Part shown: positions 1-12,000 of the stretch, one piece after another
How the letters are laid out: every line of letters begins with the position of its first letter
Numbering within the stretch: the first letter of the stretch is position 1
NCBI RefSeq assembly: GCF_009295635.1
Contig: NZ_WHIW01000008.1
Span: 62,001-126,000, forward strand
Source of the DNA: Alkalilimnicola sp. S0819
GTDB taxonomy: Bacteria; Pseudomonadota; Gammaproteobacteria; Nitrococcales; WHIW01
Reading direction: 5' to 3'
DNA: 64,000 nucleotides
Made by a program: the position numbers and the translations under genes
Notes under the pieces: generated by a model
Told to the model about the DNA's origin: nothing
The model's input: the letters and a program-made list of their open reading frames with translations, nothing else
Database searches by the model: none

Positions 1-3000
1 GCGACCCCGGCCGTTATCACGGTGAGCGCCACCGGCATTGAACTCAGCGCCGCCAACGGCGCCGAGATCTGGTCCGGCGCCGGTAGCGTCGCCGGCTCCA
101 AGGGCAGCAGCGCCGCGGTGGCCGCCGCCTACAACCAGACCACCAACAGCACCACCGCCGAGGCGATCAACGCCACGGTGGATGCCGGCAGCGGCGCGCT
201 GACGGTGGACGCACTCAGCGAGTCCAGCATCCGCGCCATCGCCGCCTCCATTGCCGGCGGCAAGACCGCCGCCATCAGCGGCTCGCTGACCTTCAACCTG
301 ATCACCGACACCGCCCGGGCGCTGCTCAGCGCCAGCACGGTGAGCGCCGACAGCCTGCTGTTGCGCGGCCGTGATCGGGACGACGAGCAGGGCAGCCGTT
401 CGCGCATCTGGTCATTGGCGGGGAATGTCGCCGGCGCCGGCAAGGCGGCCATCGGCGGTGCCTTCTCGGTCAACACCGTGGCCAATACCGTCCAGGCCGA
501 GGCCAGTGGCGGCAGTATCACCCTGCGTGAGGCGGCGGCGGTGGACGCGGACAGCGGCGCGCAGATTCTCTCCATCGCCGTGGGTGGCGGGGGCGCCGGC
601 ACGGTAGCCGCCGGGCTGTCCAGCGCGGTGAACACCATCAGCAATACGGTGAGCGCCAGACTGGAGAACCTGAGCCTCACGGATGCCGCGCTGGACACCG
701 GCAGCCTGCGGGTGCGCGCCCGGGACCGGCTGGCCGATGGCGGCAACGGCTCCGAGATCTGGTCGCTGGCGGGCAATGTCGCCGGCGCCGGCAAGGCCGC
801 GCTGGGTCTGGCGGCGGCGGTAAACACCATCGTCAACTCGCTGACCGCGGAAGTGATCGACAGCGCTATCGATATCGGCGGCCGTGCCACGGTGGACGCC
901 GACTCGGCCGCCGCGATCAAGTCGGCGGCGGTAGCCGGCGGCGGCGCCGGTGCCGCCGCGGTGCAGGGTTCGGCCACCACCAACAACATCGTCAACACCG
1001 TGCGCGCCAAGCTTGCCGGCGGCTCGCTCCAGGCCGCCAGCCTTCGCGTCGGCGCCGGCGAGCGCGACGACGTCAGCGGCTCGCGTACGTCGATCATGTC
1101 CCTGGCCGGCGCGGTCAACGGCGCGGGAACCGCCGCCATCGGCGCCGCCGTGGCCGAGGCCGCGGTGATCTCCAGCATCGACGCCCTGGTCAGCGGCACT
1201 GCCCTGACCGTGAGCGGCGCCACCGAGATCGGCGCCGACATGGGCGCGGATATCTACACCGCCGGGGTCAGTGGCGGCGGCGCGGGCAGTGTCGCCGCCG
1301 GCGCCTCGGTGGTGGTCAACACCATCACCAGCAGCGCCAGCGCCAGGCTGGAGAACGCCACCCTCCATGATGGCGCCGGCAACACCGGCAGCCTCGACGT
1401 GCGCGCCCATGATCGCTATGCCGATGGCAGCAACGGCAGCAGGATCTGGTCCCTGGCGGGCAACGTCAGCGGCGCCGGCACCGCCTCGGTGGGCGGCGCC
1501 TCGGCGGTGAACACCATCAGCAACAGCGTCGTCGCCGATGTGCTGGACAGCGATATCGATATCGGCGGCGCGGCCCGCATCGACAGCGACAGCGGCTCCG
1601 AGATCAAGTCGGCGGCGGTGGCCGGCGGCGGCGCCGGAGCCGCGGCGGTGCAGGGCTCGCTGACCCTCAATACCGTGGCCAATGCCGGCCGCGCCCGGCT
1701 CCAGGGCGGTTCGCTCAAGGCCGCCAGCCTGGCCATCGAGGCCGGCGAGCGGGGCGACGGCAGCTCCGTGCTGTCGCTGCGCAGTTCCATCATCACCCTG
1801 GCGGGCGCGGTCAACGGCGCCGGCACCGCCACCGTGGGCGCCGCTTCGGCCACCAACACCATCAGCAACACCCTGGATGCGACCCTGGACGGCAGCGATG
1901 TGGACACCGGCGCCGGGGCGGTGCGGGTGGAGGTGCGCCCCGGGGCCGAAATCCGCTCCATCGCCGCCAGCGGCGGCGGCTCCGGCGCGGCCTCGGTGGG
2001 CGGCACGCTGACTCTGAATACCATCGCCAATACCGCTGCGGCGGCGATCAAGAACGCCACCATCGCCGGTTCCGGCAGCGTCGAGGTGTTGGCGCGCGAC
2101 CGCATCGAAGGCGCCGTGGCGGATATCATCGGCAGTTACGGCTCCACCATCTGGTCGCTGGGCGGCAATGTCGAGGGCGCGGGTGCCGCCTCGGTGGGCG
2201 CCTCTGCCGGCAGTAATCTGATCACCAATACCCTGAGTGCCGAGATCCTCGACAGCGCCGTAACCAGCCGTGGTGCGGTGCGGGTCCAGACCGATTCGGG
2301 CAACGAGATCAAGGCCGCCACCGCCACCGGCGGTGGCTCCGGTGCGGCCGACGTGCGCGGCGCGGTGACGGTGAACACCATCACCAATACCAACCGCGCG
2401 CGGTTCAAGGGCGGCAGCCTGGACGCCGCCGGCGGGCTTGCGGTCGAGGCCCGGGAGCGGGACGACGCCAATGCCCTCAGCCCGCGCAGTTCCATCATCG
2501 CCCTGGCCGGTGCGGTGGGCGGCGCCGGTGCCGCCACCGTGGGCGGCGTTTCCGCGACCAACACCATCACCAATACCCTGGAAGCGATTCTCGACGGCAG
2601 CAGCGTCGATACCGGCACCAGTGCCATCCGCGTGGAAGTGGCGCCGGGGGCCGAAATCCGCTCCATCGCCGCCAGCGGCGGCGGCTCCGGCGCGGCCTCG
2701 GTGAGCGGCACGCTGAATATCAACACCATCAGCAACCGCGCCGCCGCCACGGTGAAGGACACCACCATCAGCCGCTCCGGTGGGCTGGAGGTGCTGGCGC
2801 TGGACCGGCTGCGCGGCCCGCTGAGCCTGCTCGGCAGCCAGGGTTCCAGCATTTGGGCGCTGGCCGGCAATGCCGAGGGCGCCGGCGCCGCCTCGGTGGG
2901 GGCTTCCGCCTCGACCAACACCGTCGCCAATACCCTGGCCGCGGAACTCATCGACAGCGACGTCAGCAGCAGCGGCGAGGTGCGGGTCGAAGCCGACTCC

Positions 3001-6000
3001 GGCACCGATATCAAGGCCGCTGCCGCCGGCGGCGGTGGCGCCGGGGCCGCCGATGTGCGCGGCTCGGTGACCCTGAATACCATCACCAATCAGGTGAAGG
3101 CGCGCGTTCAGGGTGGCGCGATTGCGGCCACGGGCCTGGCGGTCAGCGCCGGTGAGCGGGATGACGCCAACCCGCTGTCCCTGCGCAGCTCCATCCTCTC
3201 CTTCGCCGGCGCTGTGGGCGGCGCCGGCGCGGCGGCGGTCAATGGCGCGCTGGCGACCAACACCATCGCCAATACCCTGGAAGCGATCCTGGTCGGCACC
3301 GATGTCGATACCGGCGCCGGGGCGGTGCGGGTCGATGTCGCCCCCGGGGCGGAAATCCGTTCGGCGGCGGCGGCCGGCGGCGGCGCCGGGGCCGCGGCGG
3401 TGCAGGGCGCGGTCACCGTCAACACCATCACCAGCCGCACCGCGGCCGTGGTCGAGAACGCCACCATCCATGCCGGCAGCCTGCGGGTGCGGGCGCTGGA
3501 TCGGCTGGGCCCGGCCGCCGGGTGGCTGGCGGGCACCGCCGGCACCTCCATCTGGTCGCTGGCCGGCGCGGTGAACGGTGCCGGCGTCGCCGCCGTGGGC
3601 GGTGCCGCCTCCACCAACACCATCGTCACCGAGCTCACCGCTTCCCTGACCGACAGCACCGTGAACACCAGCGGTGCGGTGCAGCTGGAAACCGATGCCG
3701 GGGCCGAGATCCGCTCGGCGGCGGCATCCGGCGGCGGCGCCGGGGTGGCGGCGGTGCATGGCTCCGTGGCGGTCAACACCATCGTCGGCACCAGCCGGGC
3801 GCGGCTCGCCGGGGGCACGGTCACGGCCGATAGCGTCAGCGTGCTGGCCCGGGAGCGGGATCAGGCCAGCGGCAATCGCAGCTCGATCTGGGCGACGGCC
3901 GGTGCGGTGGGGGGCGCCGGGACCGCCGCCGTGGGGCTGGCCAGCGCCATCAATACCATCGCCGGCGATCTGCTCGCCGAACTGCAGGGCGCGGTTGTCA
4001 CCAGCACCGGCACCACGGCGGTGGAGGTGGAAGCCGGCGCCGAAATTCGTGCCGCGGCGGCCTCCGCCGGCGGCGCGGGGCCGGCCGCGGTCAGTGGCGC
4101 GCTCACCGTGAATACCCTGGCCAACCGCTCGGCGGCGCTGCTCGGCGGCGCCCAGGTAAACGCGGCGGAGCTGCTGGTTCGGGCGCGGGATCGCTGGGCC
4201 GATGGCAGCCACGGCAGCTCCATCTGGTCGCTGGCCGGCAATGTGCAAGGGGCCGGTGCCGCCGCCGTGGGGGCGGCGGCCGCGGCCAACACCATCAGCA
4301 ACCAGCTGCGTGCGGAAGTCGCGGACAGCCGCTTGCAGGTCACCGACAGCACCCGGGTGCTGGCCGAGGAAGGCGCCGAGATCAAGACCCTGGCCGCCGC
4401 CGGTGGGGCGGCGCTGGCGGCGGCGGTGGGCGGCAGCGCCACGGTGAACAATATCGCCAACACCGTCAGCGCCGGCCTGCGGGCGAGCGGCGGCGATGCC
4501 GCCGGCAACCACACGCTGATCCGCGCCGAAGATCATTCCAGCATCGAATCCATCGCCGGTTCCGTGCGCGCCGCCGGTGCCGCCGGGGTGGGCGCCGCCG
4601 GCGCCGTGAATCGCATCGGCAACCGGGTGCAGGCTTATTTCAGCGCCAGCGACGGCAGTCCGTACAAAGCCGACAGCGTCGTGGTCAGCGCCGCCTCCGA
4701 GGCCGGCATCCGCTCCCTGGCGCTGGGCGTATCCGCCGGCGGCGCCGCCGGCGTGGCCGGCTCCATCGCCACCAATCTGCTCGATACCCGGGTGGAGGCG
4801 CGCATCGACGATGGCGCGCGAGTACATGCGCGCAACAACGTCGGCGTGCTGGCGCGCAATGACGATCGCATCGAGTCGGTGGCCGGCGCCGGTGGTATCG
4901 GCGCCGCGGTGGGCGGTGGGGCCCTGTCCTCGGCGATCAATGTCATCACCGGCGAAACTCTGGCACGGATCAGCGGCAGCGAGACTCGCGTCACCGCGCT
5001 GGCCGGCGAGCCCGGCGAGACGCTGAGTGTGTATGACGGCGCGCTGAACAGCGAGCCGGGCATGGGCAGCGTGCCCGAGGCGACGGATTTCGACTGGCTG
5101 GACCTGGACGGCCGTCGCCGGCAGGTCAGCGGTGTGGCGGTGAACGCCTACGCCAGCCAGCAGGTGGGCACGCTGTCGGCCAGCGTGGCCGGTTCCCTGG
5201 CCAGTGTGGGGGCCGGCCTGACCGCCAGCCCCACGGTGATCGCCGGCAAGACCGAGGCCTATATTGATGGTGCCCGGATCAATGAAGACAACACGGCGGC
5301 CGGCGCCGGCCAGCAGATCGACATCAGCGCCGCCAGCCATTCCTACATCAGCGGTTATGCCGCCGGTGCCGCCGGCGGTGGCGCGGGCATGGGCGGTGCC
5401 GTGGCCAGCGGCGTGATCAGCCGCGAGACCCGCGCCTATGCCCAGGATGCCCAGCTGAACAATCGCGGCGCCCTGCGCGTGGCCGGGCAGTCCGGCGCCG
5501 GCGTGCGCGCCATCGGCGGCACTGCTGGCGCCGGCGGTGCCAGCTTCGGCGGTACCGGCATGGTGGGCCTGCTCCAGGGCACCACCGAGGCCTATCTGGA
5601 CAACAGCCGGATCAGCAGTGGCGATGTGCGGGTCCAGGCCGCCAGCCGTGCCGCTCTGAACCTGCTCGGCGGGACTCTGCAACTGGGTGGCGCGGCCTTT
5701 GGCAGTACGCTGGCGGCGGGTGTCAGCGCCAATACCACCCGCGCCTACATCGACGGCGGACGCATCGATACCGCCGGCAGCCTGGACGTGGAGGCCGATG
5801 CCGACACCCGGCTGTGGAACCTGGCGATCAGCGGCGCGGCCGGTGTCGCCGCGGGTAGGGCCGGCATGGGCGTGGTGAACGTCGTCGCCAACACGGTGGA
5901 GGCGGAGATTCGCAACGCCGCCGTCGGTCAACATGGCGTACAGCCCGCTGCGGTCACCATCGCCGCCACCGACCAGGTGGCCGCCAGCTCCAGTGCCGGC

Positions 6001-9000
6001 GCGCTGGCCGGCGGCGTGGGCGCCGGCATGAGTGCGGCGGCCAATGTCACCCTGGTGCAAAGCCGGGTGACGGCGCAGCTCATAGACAGCGATCTGCGCA
6101 GCAATGGCGCGCTGTTGGTCAGCGCCGACAGCAGCACCGACATCGATCATGTCACCGTCACCGGCTCGGGCGCCGGTGTTGCCGGCCTGTCCGGCGCCGC
6201 CAGCCTGATCCTGCTGGGTAGCGGTGACAGCGGCGAGGCCATGAGCGAGCTGAACGCGGGCGGCAACGGCACCCTGAGCCGACTGGACGCCCTGCTGCAG
6301 GACGACAAGTTCAGCGACGGCGATCTGTTCGTCGATGCCGAGCGCGACCGGCTCACGGCCAACGAGGACCTGTTGGCCAGTCGCCAGACCCTGCGTGATC
6401 ACAGCGCCGAGCGCGCCGATCGCCTGGGCGAAACGCAGCTCGCGCCCGATGGCGCGGAGCAGAGCGCGCTGAACGCGCGGGCTGATTACGATCTCAAGTC
6501 CCGCTACACCGCCGCTGACACCGACCTCACCCGTGCCGCGGTCAGCGGTGGCACGCTGCAGGCGGCCAGCGTCAGCGTCAGCGCCACCGATCGCACCCGT
6601 ACCAACAATCTGGCCGGTGCCGCCGGCCTGGGCGCGGGGCTGCTCGGCGCCGGCGGCGCGGTGGCCATCAGCCGCGTCTACGGCGATGTGCAGGCCGCAC
6701 TGGCACCCACCAGTCTCAGCACCCCCGGTGCGCTACTGGTGCAGGCCCGGGCGCTCAACGGCGCGGCCGGCGATGCGGTGCGGATCGACGCCCTGGCCGG
6801 CGGTGCGGGCATGGTCGGTCTGGGCGCGGCGGTGGCCGACGGTCTGGTCAGCAACAGCGTCAGCGCCGAGCTGGGTGGCACGGTGAACGCCGGCGCCAGC
6901 CAGGTCGATGCCGATGACGACAGCCGTATCGCCGTCGAGGGCCAGGGCGCCTCGGCCGGTGCGCTGGCCGTCGGCGCGGTGTTGGCCGATGCCGTCAAGA
7001 CCAGCGGCGTCAGTGCGCGGTTGCAGGGCGGGTCCGTCTTTACCGGCAGCGATGACCTGCGCCTGACCGCGGACGCCACGGGCAGGGTCGATGCCAAGGC
7101 CGTGGCCGCCGCTGGCGGTCTGGCCGTGGCGGGTAGCGGTGCCGTCGCGGGCGCCCGCGACGCCGTGGTGGTGCTGGCCGAAACCGCTGGCAACGCCACG
7201 GCGAGCCTCGCCGGCGACTTGCTGGTACAGGCCGGTGCCACGCCGCAGGCTCGCGCCGAGGCGCTGGGCGTGGCCGTCAGCGCCGGCGCCGGCATCGGCG
7301 CCTCGGTGGCCCGGGCGGAGGTTGCCAGCGAGGTGCGCGCCCGCCTGGCCGACCACTCCTCGATCAGCGCCGGCGATATCACCGTGCGTGCCCGACAATT
7401 GCTCCCCGGCGCTGCTCAGAGCGCCTGGGCACGCGCGCAGGGCGCGGGTGGCGGCTTGCTGTTCGGTGCCAACGCGACGCTGGCCGAGGCCTTCGGCTCC
7501 AGCACGGTCCACGCCACGGTGGCGCAGAATGCCGCGCTCGACAGCCGCGGCAGCATCGCCGTGCAGGCGATCAATGACAGCGATCAGAATGCCGAGGCGA
7601 CGGGCGTCGCCGGCGGTTATCTGGCGGTGGGAGCCAATATCGCCGATGCCCGCTCCAACGGCGACACCGAGGCGGCGCTGGACGGGAAGCTGACTACCAG
7701 CGCCAGCGGCAACATCAGCGTCAGCGCCCGGGGGGTGGACGATAACCACGCCCAGGCCGTCGCCGGCAACGGCGGCGTGATCGCCGGCCACGCGGCCGTT
7801 GCCAGGACCACCGCCAATTCCAGCACCCAGGCCTGGCTGCAGCGCTACGGCAGCGACGCCGACAAGGTGCTGCTGGCCGATCGGATCGAGGTCTCCGCCG
7901 AGCACACCACCCGCTTCAACGGCCGGGTGGACAGTCGCCAGGCGGCGCTGGCCGGGCGCAGCGCGGCGATCACCCGGCACCGGGTCGCCACCGACACCGA
8001 TGCCCGCATCGGCGCCGGCGCCCGCAGCGCCAGCCAGCACCTGACGGTGACCGCCTACGACCGGCTGGAGAAGCCCTGGCTGGCGGATTACAACATCCAG
8101 GCCGGTGCCGGCGGTATCGCCAGCGGCGCGGCGGCCGACGGCGACACCCGGGTCAGCCAGGACACCGATGTGGTGATCGGCGACGGCGCCGATCTGCGGG
8201 TGATCGGCGATCGCAAGGCCGAGCACGATTTCCTGCTACAGGCCGACAACCACTTCGAGCTGCGCGACAGGTCCCGGCTGGATACCGGCGGCGCCATCGC
8301 CATTGCGATGGCCAACAATCTGCTGCGGGTCGACGCCAGCCGCGCCGATGTCCGCATCGGCGCCAACGCCATCCTCGACAGCGTCGGCAACATCACCGCC
8401 GGCGCCCGCACCTACGGTCGCGCCGAGGCCCAGGCCAACGCCAAGGCCTACGCTGTCGCCGGCGCGGCCCGGGGCGACAGCGAGGCGCGCATCGACGCCT
8501 TCCAGGGCGTGAGCGTGCTCGGCGGCGCGGTGCTGCGCGCCGATGGCGATATCTTCCTGCAGGCCGGTCGCGGCAGGGACGGCAGCATCAACGACATCTA
8601 CGCCATCGCGCGCACCGATGTCTGGAACAAGACCGCCTTTCCGGTCACCGTCATCGATGCCCTGGGCCGAGTGGACGAAACCGCCAGCCTGAACATCGCC
8701 GCCGACGCCCGGGTGCGCGGCGTGCAGGACATCTACCTGCGCGCGGCCCCCGGCCAGGTGGGCGGCAGCGGCCAGGCGGTGGGCAAGGATCTGTACCGCA
8801 AGGCCGCCGAGGACGCCGCCAACGCCGCCGGCAAGGCCGTGGGCGCCGGGGAGGCGTCCTGGGAGCTCAAGGCCGGCAGTTCCCGCACCCATGACACCGG
8901 CACGGTACGCGTCGACGGCCTGGTGGAGGCGGGCATCCAGAACGAGCAGTTCCTGACCCTGGACTGGGATGCCGCCGCCAACGGCGGCCTGGGCAGTCAT

Positions 9001-12000
9001 ATCATCAGCCGTCGCAGCGATGAGGGTGTGAACGTTCGCATCGGCACCCGAGTCCTCGCCCAGGAGTTGCAGGGCAGGCTGGATGAGCTCTATGGCCTGC
9101 GCAGGGAGTACGCCGGCAACAGCGATGCCGTGGGCGCCTACAATATCGAGATCAGTCGGTTGGAGAACCAGCTGCGGGAGCTCACGGGCAGCGGCGGTAG
9201 TGATTACGCCTCCCGCGATGTGGAAGTGCGGTTCATCGAGGTGGCGCCAATCATCGCCAGCGCCGGCGATATCCGCATCGACGCCAGCACCCTCGGCGGC
9301 AGCGGCAGCCTGGTGGCGCCGGGGGATGCCCGCATCGAGGTGATCAACAACACCCCGTACTTCCTCCAGCTCGGGGATCTGACCGTGCCCGCCGACGAGG
9401 GCGGCCGGGTGCTGTTCAACGGCAATATGCTGAGCCAGGCCGGCACTGATTTCGCCTCTGTCATCACCGGCCACAACTCGCCGGACCCGAGCATCCTGGT
9501 GAAGAACACCTACGATCCGGACGCCGTGGGCAACGACAGTCGCTGGACGGCGCCGGACATCTACGTCAGCGGCGATATCAGCAACCTGCTGGGTAGCATC
9601 ACCCTGCAGGCGGTGGCCGGCAGCGTGGTGGCCGAAGGCAAGATCAACGCCAAGACCATCAATCTGTCCGCCGGCCGGGACTTCGTGCTGGGCTACGCCG
9701 AGGGCTTTCGCCACATCGGTTCGGCGCCCGAAGGGCAGTGGAGCGATATCACCCGCAAGCTGGAAACCGGCGAGTATCACCTCTGTGGCGACGATGTCTG
9801 TCGTTGGGAAACCGAGCTGATCGGCGGCTTGTTCCCCATAAAGGTGGAGAAGGTCGTTGCCGAGCGTCGCGGCCGCGATGGCGACGGCAGCCTGGTGGCG
9901 GGCAACAATGTCTACATCAGCGGTCGCTACCTGAACATCAACGGCACCATTCAGTCGGGCCTGCCGGACTGGAATCTGACCCTGTCCGGTCTGGACACCC
10001 AGATCAACGCCGCCGAGAGCACTTACGCCCAGCGGTTGAGCCGGGGCGACAGCAACCCCTACGTGGCCCTGACCAGCTGGCAGCAGGGGGCGGGCATCGA
10101 CGGTGGCGGTCGCCGCGTCACCGCCTGGTGGAACGCCCGGGAGAACCGCATCGAGCTGGACGGCATCAAGGTCGAGGGCGGCTACATGGAGCTGTTCGGC
10201 CAGATCATGAGCACCGGCGGTGGCCAGCTAAAGGTGCTGGACGGCTACGGCCAGATCAGAATCGACAACCAGACCGGCCGCGATCTGGTGCTGCGGGATC
10301 TGGACACCGGCCGCGGCGTCGAAGGCACCCTCAAGATCACCGACCTCGGCCGGCGCACCGCCGACGGCAAGGCCCTGACCACGCTGTACAAGCGCGTCGA
10401 CGGCGCGGTCCAGGTCTGGGACAGCGTCAGCGTGGACGCCAACGGCAATCCGGCCCGGCTGCTCTCCAGCAGCAGCGGCCGCCGCGCCAGCTACAACACC
10501 CTGGGCGGGCAGCGCTACTACTGGGTCACCGGCGAAGCCTTTACCGACTACGAACATTTCAAGGAGTCCAAGGCCAGCAAGACCTTCTTCGATCTGTTCC
10601 CGCTGGATGCCCTGTTCCCGGCGAACTACTCCTGGTCCAATCCGGCGTGGCGCAAGTCCGATCTGGGCAAGTCCCTGGCGGAAGGGCAGTACGCCAAGCA
10701 GGTGGGCAGCAACTACGACGGCTACCAGTACAGCCGCTCCAGCACGACGACCAGTGGCTGGTCCTACGGCGAGGTGAAGAAATCGGACAAGTGCACCGAT
10801 TACTTCATCGGCTGCATCGAGCGGACCTACTACGCCGAGCAGACCCGCTGGAAGGGCAGCAAGACCTTCTATACCCACAGCGTCGCCGCCGATGGTGATC
10901 TGGACATCAGCTTCATCGGTTTCGACGAGGGGCTGATCGCTGTCCGATCCAATGCCGGTTTGCTGCTCAACGGGCGCCTGAGCAACCGCCAGGGGGAGAC
11001 CCGGCTGCAGGGCGTGCGCATCGAACGACTCTCCGCCGACGCCGCGATCTATGCCGATCAGTTGTATCTGAATGCCGCTGTCGGCATCGGCACTCGCAGC
11101 CATGCCGCTGCCGTCGCCGGCCTGGATATGGACGTGACCGGCGCGCTCGTCGCTCACGCCGGCGGCGATGTGCGGCTGAGCGACCTGGGTGGCGACCTGC
11201 GCATCGACCAGGTGCTCGCCGGGGGCGATGTGGACATTGCCGCCAAGCAGGATCTGCTGCTCACCGGCATGACCGCCGGCAATGTCATCCGAGGCCGTCA
11301 GATCAAGCTCAGCAGTGATACCGGTGCCATCGGCAGCACCACTGGTGTGATCAACCTGGACACCGCCAGCGGTGATGATGGCCTGTTCACCGCACGCGCC
11401 AGCGGCGGCATTCATATCCGCGAGATCAGCGGTGACCTGCGCCTGAACACCGTGGACGCCGGCGGCGATGTCTACGTCGAAGCCGTCGACGGCCGGATCA
11501 TGGACGGCAACCGCGAGGACAGCGGCGATACCCGGGCCGAGGCCGAGTTGCTGGCGCTGTGGGACGACATGGAGCTGACCGGCAGCGCGGCCGCCGACGC
11601 CGCCAACGCCGGTGTCGACGCCGTGCGCCGGGCCGGCGAGGCCGAGTATCACGAGTACTGGCGACTGCGCGCGGTGCGCGGCGACGGCGCCGGCGGCTGG
11701 ACCGCCGAGGCCTACGATCCGGCCTACCGCTTCAGCTTCAGCGCCGAGGAAGCGGCCCTGCTCAAGCAGCAGAACGGTTTCGACGACGCCCGTCTGGCGG
11801 AGCTGGCGCAGCAGCGCAGTGACCGTTTCCACGCCCTGCATGCCCGCTTCGGTGGCGGCGGTTACGACCCGAACTACCGCCATGTGGTCGATACCGCCGC
11901 GCTCACCGAGGGTGCCGCCTGGACCCAGGATCAGCTGCGCTACTCGATCAGCCGCGGGCTGCTGGACGGCAGCTCCGACACCGAGACCCGCACCGAGGTG

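Noticed and set aside
380-4600. Regular repeat spacing reminiscent of a CRISPR array
   Set aside because: The period is over 300 bases, the frame is continuous, repeats diverge as protein, and no cas genes are present.
412-6402. 1996-codon open frame on the minus strand inside the exoprotein gene (and another at 10228-15750)
   Set aside because: They are antisense shadows of a GC-rich repetitive gene; translation gives low-complexity Gly/Ala/His/Arg sequence with no ribosome site or family motif.
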